Source of the DNA: JBBRSD01 sp038245725
Lineage (GTDB): Bacteria > Actinomycetota > Coriobacteriia > Anaerosomatales > JAAXUF01
Direction of reading: 5' to 3'
NCBI GenBank assembly: GCA_038245725.1
Contig: JBBRSD010000007.1
Location: forward strand, 103,369-167,368
DNA: 64,000 nt
Position 1 is the stretch's first letter. Every line of letters begins with the position of its first letter. Positions 17,285 to 29,900 of the stretch are shown here, piece after piece. The position numbers and the translations under genes were made by a program. Under the pieces are notes generated by a model that did no database searches, had not been told where the DNA came from, and was given only the letters and a program-made list of their open reading frames with translations.

Positions 17285-19534
17285 TCAGCGAATCTCGCGC
17301 AGGCGCATCGCGAGGTGTCCGAGGACGCCGTCGTCGTCGACGGGGGAGCCCTCCTCGGTGACAACGTGGAACGTGTCGATCGCCATGCCGTCCACGGTGA
17401 GGACCTTCGCCCAGCGGATGTTGAGCCCCGTCGCCGAGACGACCTGCGCGAGATCGTGCAGGAGCCCCGGGCGGTCCGGCGCCCAGACGCGAACGGCCGT
17501 GTCGTAGCCGACCGATACCGTCTTGACCCGGACCGGCGTGTCGAGTCGCGCGGGGTAGTGCCGGCGGCGCTCGGCGAGCCGCGTCTTGAGCTCGAGCCGG
17601 TCTCTGAGTGCGGCGCCGAGGAGGCGCTCGAAGTTCGTGAACATCTCGGTGGTGACCGGTTTGAGCGTCGCGGATGTGACCACGAAGCTGTCGAGCGCCA
17701 GGCGTCCCAGCGCGCTGTAGGCGTCGACTCCGAGGATGTCGAGCCCGGCAAGAGCGATGGCGCCGGCGACGCGGGCGAGCAGTTCCGGGCGGTCGAGCGC
17801 CACTACGGTGAGTGCGTACGTGTCGTGAGCGGGACCCGGGGAGACCGCCACGCGCGCCTCGGTGGACGCTCCGCCAAGCGAGAGCTCGGCGACAAGGCGC
17901 GCGTCGCGCACGACTTCGGCCGGACGTCGGCTCGCGAGGTAGCGCAGCGGCGCGACCTCGACGAACGCCCGCTCCGCGTCGAGTCCGGGCGGCATCGACT
18001 GAATCGTCTCGGCGCGGACCGCCTCCGCACGCGTCACGAGGCCCGCGCCGTCGACGTCTTCGGAGAGCGCGGCGTCGAGCCGGATGACGAGCCCGCCGAT
18101 CAATGCAGCCTTCCACGCGCTCCACGTCGCGGGACCGGTGGCGCGCGAGTCTGCCGCGGTCAGCAGGTCGAGCGGCAGGAGCAGGTCTCGGCGACCTATC
18201 TTGGCAGCTGCCGAGAGCACCGCGTCCTCGTCGTCGGTGTCGATGTGCGTGGCAGTCACCGCGAGTACGAGATGGTGGCGCACGAGTTCGGCCACGTCGC
18301 CGGCGTCGCGCTCGTCGAGACCGAAGCGGCGGGCGATGTGGGCGGCGGCCGACGCACCGCGCTCGGCGTGACCGGGACCCGGTTGCACCTTGCCGAGATC
18401 GTGCGCGAGCGCGGCCACCTGCAGGACGCGGGGATGCTCGAGCGTGCTCGTCGCGCGTGCGAACGGGCCGTCGATGTCGGGCCGCAGGACGATCGCCGCG
18501 GCCCGCAGCGAGTGCGCTCCCACGGTCAACTCGTGGCCGAGGCCGGGGCGTCGCAGCGTCATGAGGTCGCGGTAGCCCGGCGCGAGCGCTTCGAGGCGGC
18601 CCGCCTGCGCGGCCTCTTCGAGCACCGAGAGGGCGCTCTCGCCGGCGTCGAGGAGCGCGAACACCTCGGGCGCGGCCAGCGGCGCCTCGGCCGCGACCGC
18701 GTGGCCCGCGAGCCGCCTGCGAGCGCGTGCGTGCACGAGCGCCGTCTGCGCGAGGGCGAGCTGCGTGGCGTCAGCGAGCCCGGTCGCAAGCGCGTCGAGC
18801 GCGTCTAGCGAGAGGCGGTTGCCCGCGCCCGCCAGCGCGAGCGACCAGCGGGCGGCCGCGACGGTCTCGGCGGCGGCTGCGAGTGCTGCGAACTCCTCGG
18901 CGGTGAGGATGCGAGCATCGACGAGGCCGGAGGGATCGCGCTGGACGCTGCCGCTCAGGATAGCCGCGCTCCACGTGAGTTCGTCGTAGTCGCGTCGGCC
19001 GCCGGCACCTTCCTTGAGATCGGGCTCAAGGAGGTAGGGGGAGCCGGGCCGCGGACGAGCGGCGAGCTCTGCGAGCAGCTTGCGGGAGCGCTTGCGCGCG
19101 TCGGCGGCGCAGGTCGCGAGCGTGGCATCCGACCACGCGACGTCGCCCGCCAGCGTGCGGCCGGTGAGCGCCGCGGTGCACGTGGCGACGTCCTCGCGCA
19201 TGGCGCGTTGCTGTTCGCGCGCGGTGCGGACCTGGTGACCGACGGAGAGTCCTGCGTCCCAAAGCGGGTAGAGGACCGCCTCGACGAAGGGCTTGAGCGA
19301 GTCCGGCGGCGTGTCGGAGAGAACGAGGATGTCGAGGTCGCTCGCGGGCGTCATCGCCCCGCAGCCCCAACCGCCGAGGGCCACGAGCGCGAACCGGCCG
19401 ACAGCGGGCGACGAAGCCGCCCGGGCGAGTTCCCGGACGGCTTCGTCGGTCAATGCAGAGAGCTGCCGCGCCGCGGCGAGGCCGGGCTCGGCGGACGCGA
19501 GAAGGGTCTCGCGCGCCGCGAGGTAGCTTTCCAA
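17285..19534 (-). CDS. glnD: PII uridylyltransferase/uridylyl-removing enzyme
   Basis: Modifies the PII protein in response to glutamine. Domains in order: nucleotidyltransferase with GGWGCGAMTPASDLDILVLSD, a linker, an HD domain with VAALAHDLGKVQPG (removing activity), and two C-terminal ACT domains (GPAHDTYALTVVALDRPELLARVAG and VRVWAPDRPGLLHDLAQVV). At about 750 residues it is somewhat shorter than the ~890-residue E. coli protein. The start is uncertain. TTG 19534 lies 4 nt after the glnB stop and leads directly into ESYLAARETLL. The frame upstream of it is Arg/Ser-rich shadow sequence inside glnB. Confidence 0.88.
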   Translation of the reverse strand: MESYLAARETLLASAEPGLAAARQLSALTDEAVRELARAASSPAVGRFALVALGGWGCGAMTPASDLDILVLSDTPPDSLKPFVEAVLYPLWDAGLSVGHQVRTAREQQRAMREDVATCTAALTGRTLAGDVAWSDATLATCAADARKRSRKLLAELAARPRPGSPYLLEPDLKEGAGGRRDYDELTWSAAILSGSVQRDPSGLVDARILTAEEFAALAAAAETVAAARWSLALAGAGNRLSLDALDALATGLADATQLALAQTALVHARARRRLAGHAVAAEAPLAAPEVFALLDAGESALSVLEEAAQAGRLEALAPGYRDLMTLRRPGLGHELTVGAHSLRAAAIVLRPDIDGPFARATSTLEHPRVLQVAALAHDLGKVQPGPGHAERGASAAAHIARRFGLDERDAGDVAELVRHHLVLAVTATHIDTDDEDAVLSAAAKIGRRDLLLPLDLLTAADSRATGPATWSAWKAALIGGLVIRLDAALSEDVDGAGLVTRAEAVRAETIQSMPPGLDAERAFVEVAPLRYLASRRPAEVVRDARLVAELSLGGASTEARVAVSPGPAHDTYALTVVALDRPELLARVAGAIALAGLDILGVDAYSALGRLALDSFVVTSATLKPVTTEMFTNFERLLGAALRDRLELKTRLAERRRHYPARLDTPVRVKTVSVGYDTAVRVWAPDRPGLLHDLAQVVSATGLNIRWAKVLTVDGMAIDTFHVVTEEGSPVDDDGVLGHLAMRLREIR

Positions 19535-19538
19535 GATG

Positions 19539-19877
19539 CTAGAGCGCGTCCGGACCGCGCTCGCCGGTGCGGATGCGAACCGCGGACTCGACGTCGAACG
19601 TGAAGATCTTGCCGTCCCCGATCTTCTCGGTGCGCGCGGCCTCGAGGATCGCCTTCTCGGCGGGCTCGGCGATCGAGTCGTCGACGACGATCTCGATCTT
19701 GACCTTCGGCACGAAGTCCACGGTGTATTCGGCGCCACGGTAGATCTCGGTGTGGCCCTTCTGCCGGCCATAGCCGCGAACGTCGGTCACGGTCATGCCC
19801 GCGACGCCCAGCGCGTTGAGCGCTTCCTTCACGTCGTCGAGCTTGTGCGGCTTGATGATCGCTTCGATCTTCTTCAC
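19539..19877 (-). CDS. glnB: Nitrogen regulatory protein P-II
   Basis: A 112-residue trimeric sensor of ATP/ADP and 2-oxoglutarate. It starts MKKIEAIIKPHKLDDVKEAL. The T-loop carries Tyr51 (RGAEYTVDF), the residue uridylylated (or adenylylated in some Actinobacteria) by GlnD, and IGDGKIFTFDVESAVRIRTGE is the C-terminal signature. It lies between amt and glnD in the conserved order, so its partners are the Amt channel, which it blocks when unmodified, and GlnD. Naming as glnB or glnK cannot be settled by sequence. Linkage to amt favours a GlnK-like role. Confidence 0.94.
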   Translation of the reverse strand: MKKIEAIIKPHKLDDVKEALNALGVAGMTVTDVRGYGRQKGHTEIYRGAEYTVDFVPKVKIEIVVDDSIAEPAEKAILEAARTEKIGDGKIFTFDVESAVRIRTGERGPDAL

Positions 19878-19955
19878 AGCGGTCTCCTCGTTTCACCGTC
19901 GTGGTCAGTTTGTTCCCATGATGCCTTCCGGAGCAGAAACCTCTCCAGGGTCAGA

Positions 19956-21200
19956 TTACTCGAAGATGTAGCCTTCTTCGCCATGCTCGGCCAGGTCGAG
20001 GCCGCGAACCTCGGCCTCTTCGTCGACGCGCAGGCCCATGACGGCCTTGATGCCGGCGAGCAGCAGCATGCTCATGCCGAACGAGAAGATCCACGCGGCG
20101 AGAACGCCGACGAGCTGGATGAGCAACTGCGACGGGTTGCCGTAGAGCAGACCCTCATGGCCTTTGATCGCCGCGTTGACGCTGGTCGTGGCAAAGACGC
20201 CGGTGAGGAGCGCTCCCAGCGTACCGCCTACGCCGTGCACGCCCAGAACATCGAGCGCGTCATCAAGACCGAACTTGCCCTTGATGAAGAGGCCGTAGTA
20301 GCAGACCGCACCAGCGAGAACGCCGATGACGAGCGCCGCCCACGGCTCCACGAAACCGGCCGCGGGGGTTATCGCGACGAGGCCGGCAACCGCACCGGAC
20401 GCAGCGCCGAGCGCCGTGGGCTTGCCGGCGTGCTTCCACTCGACTGCTGTCCACGCGAGAACGGCAGCAGCAGCAGCGATGTTCGTGTTGAGGAACGCCG
20501 AGCCGGCGAGGTCGTTGGCGGCGAGCGCGGAGCCGGCGTTGAAGCCGAACCAGCCGAACCACAGCATGCCGGCGCCCATGATCGTCAGCGGCAGGTTGTG
20601 CGGGTGGAACTTGTCCTTGCCGTAGCCCTGGCGCTTGCCGAGCATGATCGCGCACGCGACAGCGGCAGCAGCCGACGAGATGTGGACGACAGTTCCGCCT
20701 GCGAAGTCGAGCGCGCCGAGCTTGAAGAGCCAGCCGGTCGGCTGCCAGACCCAGTGAGCGAGCGGGCTGTAGACGAGCAGCGACCACAGCGTGGCGAACA
20801 CCACGTACGCCGAGAACTTCATGCGCTCAGCGACTGCGCCGGTGATGAGTCCCACGGTGATGATCGCGAACATGCCCTGATACATCGCGAAGACCGACTG
20901 CGGAACCGTCGCGGCGAGCACGTGCGCCGTGTTCGCGATGTGGTTGAGCCCCACGAACTTGAGCCCGCCGATGAAGGGCGAAAGCGCTCCCGAGGTGTCG
21001 GTGAACGCGAGCGAGTAACCGATCACGGCCCAAAGAACGCCGATGAGGCCCATCGCGAAGAAGCTTTGCATCGTGGTGTCCAGGACGTTCTTGCGACGGA
21101 CCATGCCGCCATAGAATGCGGCGAGTCCAGGTGTCATGAACAGCACCATGGCAGCCGAAACCAGCATCCACGCGGTGTCGCCGGTGTTGTACTGGGGCAT
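19956..21200 (-). CDS. amt: Ammonium transporter
   Basis: A 414-residue Amt/MEP/Rh-family channel with 11 predicted transmembrane helices. Motifs include FYGGMVRRKNVLDT near the start, the conserved central GTVVHISSAAAAVACA, and DALDVLGVHGVGGTLGALLTGVFA. Its cytoplasmic C-terminal tail (GLDLAEHGEEGYIFE) is the PII-interaction region. The open frame starts at 21230, but AAGGAGG is 6 nt upstream of ATG 21200, which gives MPQYNTGDTAWML. It leads the amt-glnB-glnD cluster. Confidence 0.93.
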   Translation of the reverse strand: MPQYNTGDTAWMLVSAAMVLFMTPGLAAFYGGMVRRKNVLDTTMQSFFAMGLIGVLWAVIGYSLAFTDTSGALSPFIGGLKFVGLNHIANTAHVLAATVPQSVFAMYQGMFAIITVGLITGAVAERMKFSAYVVFATLWSLLVYSPLAHWVWQPTGWLFKLGALDFAGGTVVHISSAAAAVACAIMLGKRQGYGKDKFHPHNLPLTIMGAGMLWFGWFGFNAGSALAANDLAGSAFLNTNIAAAAAVLAWTAVEWKHAGKPTALGAASGAVAGLVAITPAAGFVEPWAALVIGVLAGAVCYYGLFIKGKFGLDDALDVLGVHGVGGTLGALLTGVFATTSVNAAIKGHEGLLYGNPSQLLIQLVGVLAAWIFSFGMSMLLLAGIKAVMGLRVDEEAEVRGLDLAEHGEEGYIFE

Positions 21201-21319
21201 CATATTCCTCCTTGTTCCTCTGTAAGGCACGGCGTTTCAACTATGTGTCTGCACCACGTCTGGCGAGTTACCAGTGCTCACCGTATGCGCGCGTTGTTTC
21301 GAGAGCATTTCGACCGGGT

Positions 21320-21335
21320 GTCACCCCCGTGAAAG
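21320..21335 (+). promoter_or_regulatory. GlnR-box-like sequence between amt and uvrA
   Basis: GTCAC-N6-GAAAG matches the actinobacterial GlnR half-site consensus (GTnAC-N6-GAAAC) with one mismatch. It lies 120 bp upstream of amt. Only one box is clear, and no glnR gene is in the window. Confidence 0.25.
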
Positions 21336-21410
21336 GTGCACCGTTGATAGAGGCCGGACCCGGTGCGTGCCCCCGAAGTAGGCGCACGACATCAGGTTTG
21401 GCAGCGCGCG

Positions 21411-21416
21411 TATACT
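21411..21416 (+). promoter_or_regulatory. Candidate -10 element of uvrA
   Basis: TATACT 50 bp upstream of the uvrA start. No good -35 hexamer is found at the normal spacing. No LexA-type palindrome is evident. Confidence 0.35.
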
Positions 21417-21465
21417 TGGGGTTTGCTTGCAACACTCACTTCCTACGTTCAGAAAAGGTGAATCC

Positions 21466-24381
<2,916 letters not shown>

Positions 24382-24414
24382 GTGGCCGCGTCGAAGGCGT
24401 GGGGCGCTCCGAGC

Positions 24415-24453
24415 TTGACATGCTTCCTGTACGTGATGTACATAACGTACAGG
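24415..24453 (+). promoter_or_regulatory. Promoter with palindromic operator of the toxin-antitoxin pair
   Basis: TTGACA (24415-24420) and TACATA (24439-24444) are 18 bp apart. A 28-nt palindrome with arms CCTGTACGT/ACGTACAGG (24426-24453, 26 of 28 positions symmetrical) covers the -10 and runs into the AGGAGG ribosome-binding site. This is the usual arrangement for autorepression by an antitoxin or antitoxin-toxin complex. Confidence 0.8.
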
Positions 24454-24463
24454 AGGTACTAAC

Positions 24464-24727
24464 ATGACACGAGTGAGCGTCGCTGAGGCACGCAAGGACC
24501 TGGCCGAGATCATCAACCGCGCCGCTTACACGCGCGAGCGAACGCTGATCACGCGGCGCGATTCGGACGTGGCGGCGGTCATCTCTATCGACGAGCTGCG
24601 ACTCTTGGACGCGCTCATCGAGCGCTTCGAGGATGAATCTGACGTTGCTGAGGCTCGAGCGGCCTTGCTGGAGGCGCGCGAGGAGCGCGTCGCGTGGGAC
24701 GTCATGAAGCGCGAATTCGACCTCTAG
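24464..24727 (+). CDS. Phd/YefM-family antitoxin
   Basis: An 87-residue protein starting MTRVSVAEARKDLAEIINRAAYTRERTLITRRDSDVAAVIS, the typical Phd/YefM DNA-binding domain, with an acidic helical C-terminus (FEDESDVAEARAALLEAREE) that would bind and neutralise the toxin. ATG 24464 follows AGGAGG. It is expected to repress its own promoter through the palindrome at 24426-24453. The toxin gene begins 4 nt after its stop. Confidence 0.9.
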   Translation: MTRVSVAEARKDLAEIINRAAYTRERTLITRRDSDVAAVISIDELRLLDALIERFEDESDVAEARAALLEAREERVAWDVMKREFDL

Positions 24728-24731
24728 CAGG

Positions 24732-25001
24732 ATGGAACACTACACCGTCGAGTTCTCGGCTCTGGCGTATCGGCAGTATTCGAAGCTCGATCCCGCAGTT
24801 CGCCGGCGCCTTGCCCATGCGATCGACTCGCTGGCCGTTGATCCTCGCCAAGAAGGAGTCGTCATGCTCGCTGGCACGAACGACCTGTATCGACTGCGAG
24901 TGGGGACGTACCGGGTCGTGTATGCCATCGAGGAAGACAAGCTGGTCGTGCTCGTCGTGAAGGTCGGTCATCGACGCGAAGTCTACCGACGGAAGGGCTA
25001 G
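24732..25001 (+). CDS. RelE/ParE-superfamily toxin
   Basis: An 89-residue basic protein with the RelE fold pattern: YTVEFSALAYRQYSKLDPAVRRRLAHAI, then LYRLRVGTYRVVYAIEEDKLVVLVVKVGHRREVYR. RelE toxins cut mRNA in the ribosomal A site. The C-terminal GHRREVYR matches the conserved basic/Tyr end of RelE and YoeB relatives. It directly follows the antitoxin and ends 3 nt before uvrC. uvrC may therefore be read from the toxin-antitoxin promoter. Confidence 0.9.
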   Translation: MEHYTVEFSALAYRQYSKLDPAVRRRLAHAIDSLAVDPRQEGVVMLAGTNDLYRLRVGTYRVVYAIEEDKLVVLVVKVGHRREVYRRKG

Positions 25002-25004
25002 TCC

Positions 25005-26876
25005 ATGACCGCTGATCGGCCCGAGTACCCCACGATCGCCGAGCAGGTCGCAAGCGCGCCCGACGCGCCCGGCGTATACCTGTGGAAGGCCGCCGACGGC
25101 TCGGTGCTGTACGTGGGCAAGGCGAAGTCGCTGCGCAAACGGATGCGCCAATATACAAGCGGCCAGGACGAGCGCGAGAAGATCCCGCTTATGATGGAAC
25201 TCGTGGCGAGCTTCGACTACGTCGTGACGAACACCGAGGTCGAGTCGCTCGTCCTCGAGAAGAACCTCATCCGGCAGTTCCACCCGCCGTACAACGTCGA
25301 CTACCGAGACGACAAGAGCTACCCGTTCATCGCGCTGACCATGGATGACCCGTTCCCCGCGATCAAGTTCACGCGCGAGAGGCACAAGCCGGGCACCCGC
25401 TACTTCGGGCCCTACACCGACGCCCACGCCGCGCGCGAGACAATCGACACCGTGCGCCGCATCGTGCCAATCTGCCGCGCGACGTGCCCTGAGTGGAAGC
25501 GGGTCACCGCGCACGGCGGCGAACCCACCGCGCGGCCCTGCTTCGACTTTCACGTCGGTCTCGGGCCCGGCCCGTGCGCCGGCGCGGTCTCTCGCGAGGA
25601 GTACGCCGAGAGCGTCGCGCGCATCACGAGCTTCCTGTCGGGCAAGCGCGATGACCTCGAGATCGAGCTCGAGCGCCGCATGCGCGATGCGAGCGACGAT
25701 CTCGACTTCGAGAGCGCCGCTCGCTACCGCAACCGGCTCGAGGCGGTGCACGCGATCCGCGGCAAGCAGAAGGTCGTCTCGGCGAGGCCGCTCGAATTCG
25801 ATGTGGTCGGCTTCTTCCGGGAGGAGACCGTCGCGGGTGTCCACGTCTTCGTCGTGCGCGAGGGTCGCGTACTGTTCGGCAACGAGTTCGTGCTCGACAA
25901 GGGGCTCGACGTGTCGATGCAGGAGCTCGTCGACGGCTTCCTGCTCCGCTACTACGCCGACGTGCCGCAGATCCCGCGCGAGATCGTCCTGCCCGAGCTG
26001 CCCGAGGATCCGGAGACGGTCGAGGAGTGGCTCTCGTCGATGCGTCCCGAGCACGCCGCTCGCGTGCGCCTCACCGTCCCGCAGCGCGCCGAACGCCGGG
26101 ACCTTCTCACACTCGCCGAGACGAACGCGCGCCACACGCTCATGCGCTTCAAGGTGCGGACCCGCTACGACGAGGAGCGACTCAACGCGGCACTTCTCCA
26201 GCTCGAGAGCGCGCTTGCTCTTCCGGCGCCGCCCCTGCGCATCGAGGCGTTCGACATCTCGACGCTGCACGGGCGCCACTCGGTGGGCTCGATGGTCGTC
26301 TTCACCGGAGGCCGCGCCGATCACAAGAACTACCGTCGCTTCAAGGTGCGCCTCGACACCGGCGAAGCGAACGACTTCGCGATGATGGGCGAGGTGCTGC
26401 GCCGCCGCTTCGCACCGGAGCGCATGGCAGACAGTCGCTTCGGCAAGCGCCCTGACCTCGTCATCGTCGACGGCGGGAAGCCGCAGCTCACCGCTGCGCG
26501 CGAGGTGCTGGCCGACCTCGGTCTCACCGACATCCCGGTCACCGGACTCGCCAAGCGCGAGGAGGAGCTGTTTGTCGCATGGGACGACGGGCCCGTCGTG
26601 CTCCAGAACGGCTCGCCGTCGCTCTACCTCGTCAAGCGCGTGCGCGACGAGGCACACCGCTTCGCGATCGAGTACCACCGACAGCTGCGCGGCAAGGCGA
26701 TGACCGCGAGCGTGCTCGACGATATCACCGGCCTCGGCCCGAAGCGCAAGAAGCTGCTCATCAAGGCGTTCGGCAGCGTGAAGCGCCTACGCGAGGCGAC
26801 CGCCGATGAGATCGCCGCCGTCCCCGGCATCCCTCGCGACCTCGCCGATGAGATCGTCGCGGTGCTCGCGGGGTGA
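25005..26876 (+). CDS. uvrC: Excinuclease ABC subunit C
   Basis: The dual-incision nuclease of nucleotide excision repair. A 623-residue protein with an N-terminal GIY-YIG domain (GVYLWKAADGSVLYVGKAKSLRKR), a UVR domain around residues 205-240 (DDLEIELERRMRDASDDLDFESAARYRN in pieces), an RNase H-like 5'-incision domain (FDISTLHGRHSVGSMVVF, VIVDGGKPQL) and C-terminal helix-hairpin-helix motifs (LGPKRKKLLIKAFGS, IPRDLADEIV). The TGA overlaps a GTG of the next frame. It has no promoter of its own that I can see. Confidence 0.95.
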   Translation: MTADRPEYPTIAEQVASAPDAPGVYLWKAADGSVLYVGKAKSLRKRMRQYTSGQDEREKIPLMMELVASFDYVVTNTEVESLVLEKNLIRQFHPPYNVDYRDDKSYPFIALTMDDPFPAIKFTRERHKPGTRYFGPYTDAHAARETIDTVRRIVPICRATCPEWKRVTAHGGEPTARPCFDFHVGLGPGPCAGAVSREEYAESVARITSFLSGKRDDLEIELERRMRDASDDLDFESAARYRNRLEAVHAIRGKQKVVSARPLEFDVVGFFREETVAGVHVFVVREGRVLFGNEFVLDKGLDVSMQELVDGFLLRYYADVPQIPREIVLPELPEDPETVEEWLSSMRPEHAARVRLTVPQRAERRDLLTLAETNARHTLMRFKVRTRYDEERLNAALLQLESALALPAPPLRIEAFDISTLHGRHSVGSMVVFTGGRADHKNYRRFKVRLDTGEANDFAMMGEVLRRRFAPERMADSRFGKRPDLVIVDGGKPQLTAAREVLADLGLTDIPVTGLAKREEELFVAWDDGPVVLQNGSPSLYLVKRVRDEAHRFAIEYHRQLRGKAMTASVLDDITGLGPKRKKLLIKAFGSVKRLREATADEIAAVPGIPRDLADEIVAVLAG

Positions 26877-26941
26877 ACACCGCTCGGGGTGTCTTGAGGT
26901 ACGCTGTGAGCAGGGGCCTTACGCGACCGAGGGGATCGACT

Positions 26942-29900
26942 GTGGGGGATGTTCGTCCGCACGCTGCCGAGCGCGACAAGCTTGCCTGCGTGGACTACTT
27001 TCTCGACCAACTCGCGCGTGCGGTAGAGCGAGGCGAGGTCCCGAGATCGTCCTACGACACGCTCGCCCCCCGCTACCTCGCTCGCCGAGAAGAACTCATC
27101 GCGATACTCACCGGCGCGAGCCGGGCTGAGTGTCAGCCCGCGGCCACCGAACGGACGAATCAGTCGGCGCCGGCCCGCGGCCGGGAGGTCGTCGAGGGCT
27201 GGGAAGGCTCCGCCCCAGAGATGGGCGCGCGGCCTTCGCGGCGTCCCGCGCCCTCGCGCGAGCCGGTCGCATGGACCACGATCCTGCTCTTCCTCGGTGC
27301 GTTCCTCGTCATCGTCGCTTCGGCACTCTTCGCGTTGGCCGTGTGGAACACGACCGGCGTGCTGTTCAGGCTCGGCTTCCTGAGCACGCTCACGGCTGCG
27401 TTCTACTCGGCCGGGTACGTGGCCCGTGCGAAGTTCGGATTGCGCGCCGGTAGTGTCGCGCTCACCGTCGTGGGGTCGGCGATGCTGCTGTTCGACTGTT
27501 GGATACTCATCAGCGGCTACCATCTCGCAGGCACCCTTCCGTGGGCGGCCGCGCTCTTCTTTTGCTCCGCCGTGTACTGGTTCACCGAGGTGCGGCTCGG
27601 CGACGGCTTCTACGGGGTCGCAGGCGCGGCCGCGCAAGTGGGCTGGTGGTGGCTGATGGCTTCGGGGCTGAGCCTGGAGGCGCCGGTGCGGTTGGCCGGC
27701 ATCGCGCTCATCGCGCTCCTCTGGCAGCTGGTGGCCGAGCGCGCGGAGCTCAGCGAATCGGTCGGGTCGCTCGCGACGGTGCTCGTGTGGGCGGCGCCGG
27801 TCGTGACCGCAGCCGCGGCGCTCGGTATCGCTTCAGACGCTTTACTCGTGGGCACGTCGACGTGGACGGTGCTCGGTTCAGCTGCCATCGTCTCGGCTGC
27901 GATTGCAGTGGTGACGATGCGAAGCAGGCTCATTCCGGAAACGCAGGGGCGTTGGATCGCTGGCGTCGGCCAGATCCCGCTCTTCATCGTTGTGATGCTT
28001 CCGGGCGCGATGACCTGGCCGAAGGTCGCCTTCATGGCCGCCGCGGCCGCCGTGTACGCGCTCACAGCGTTCTCGGTCGGTGGCGTGCCGTTCGCGGTAG
28101 CCGCACCGTCGATGGAGCTGCTAGCGGTGCTCGGGGCCCTGACGGTGTTCTCGGCGTCCGACAGCGTTCGCGTGGCCGTACTCGCGCCGCTTGCGTTCAC
28201 GTGGGTACTGGCCTCCGCACGTGCCGAGAGGGCCGCCGAGGTGACGGAAGCGGGCGTGTGGACGGGCGTCGCCGAGTCGGGACCGGTCCTCGAGTTCGCC
28301 GGATTCGCGTTACTCGTCGGCGCTTCCATTCTCGCGCCCATCGCAAGCCACGGAGTCCCGCTCGGCGGCTTGCGGCTCGGAGCGGAGGCGGTCGTCGTAA
28401 GCGGCGTCGTGCTTGCTGCGTGGGCCGCCTCCGCGCTCGCGCGTCGCAATCCAGTTGTGGCGTTCGCTACAGCGTTGTGGTCGTTCTACACGCTTGCGGC
28501 GGCGCTCGCGTGGGGCCTTCCCAACGTGCACTCGTCCACCTACGCGCTCGCACTCCTGGTGCTGGCCGCGGCATGGCTTCCCGCGCGCGGCGCGATGTGT
28601 CGCTTCTACGCGATTCCCGAAGATGCGTTCGGTTGGGCGATGCGCTTCATGGCGTTCGTGATATTCATCGGTGGCCTGGCCGCCGAAGCGTTCTTCTTCG
28701 GCACCGCTGCCACGTGGCAGGGCGTCGCACTCTCTGTAGCTGTGTCGGCGTTCTTCGTCGCAGATGCCGAGTTCCGCGGCCCGACGATCTCCGCCGCTGT
28801 CGCCGGTGCGGTCGCCGTGGTCGCCGCGACTCTCGCGAATGCGCACGCCGGCGGCACCGCCTCAAGCGAGGCGGTTGCCGGCGCGGCAGCAGCGGTCCTG
28901 GTCTCAGGAGCAGGCGTGTGGCTGCGCGCGGTGCGACGCGACTACGCTGGCTGGCTCGCGGGCGCCGCGGCGCTCGCAGCCACCGCGCTGTGCTTCACCG
29001 GCGCAGAAGGTTGGGCGCTGGCGGGCGCTCTCGCCTTCGCCGCGCTTGCGTGGATGGGCACCGCGGTGGCGGCGCGCGAGGCGCCGTTCGTGCTTCTCGG
29101 CGGATTGACCGCGTTCGCGGCTTGCGGGGCGGCGCTCGCAGCGGCTGACGCATCGCCGATCGTTGCGGTGATCGTCCTGAGCCTCGCGGGTCTGGCGCTC
29201 GGGATGCCGGCGTTCTTCTCGGCGACGGGGCCGGAGGGCCTGCTGTCTCGTACCGGTGCTGCGTCTGCCGTGGCGGGCCTGTTGGGGCTCGCGTGGTTCG
29301 CTGCCGTGGGCTCGTGGACCAGTGTGTGGGGCGAGGTTTTGACCGGCGCGAGATGGCTCGACATCGGCGGTCATGGTGAGGCGGTCGTCTTGCTCGTGCT
29401 CGGCGCGTACGTCGTCGTTCAGGCCGAACGGTGGCGCATCGAGCCGGGGGTCTACGGCGGCTACGGAGTCGTGCTGCTCGCGCTTTTCGCCGAGATGCAT
29501 GCCGCGAGCTTCACGACAGTCGAACTCTACTCGACGTCTCTGGGGCTCTACCTCGTCGCCATGGGCCAACTCTTCGCCCGCCGCGAGCGTGAGCGCGCAG
29601 TACCGCCGACGATCGACCTGCTATCGGTCCTCGTGGCGCTCGGGGTACCCGCACTGTCGGCTCTCGGGAGCGGCGGGGCCGACAGCATGGTGCACGTCGC
29701 GTGGACCGTGGGGCTGTCGATCATCGCGATGGTCGCCGGCGTCGTGCTGCGGGTGCGCGCGTACTTCTTCGGCGGCGTGGTCGCGTTGGCCCTCGTCGTC
29801 GGATGGAAGTCGCTGACGTTCCTCGCGCAGGTGTGGTGGTTGCTACTGGGCCTCATCGGCTCGGCGATGCTCGTCATCGCGCTCACGTGGGAGTGGCAGC

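Noticed and set aside
17218..17751. Extension of the adenosyltransferase frame to 17751
   Set aside because: It lies antiparallel-frame within glnD and is Ser/Arg-rich. The family N-terminus MSIYTRRGDRG begins at 17217.
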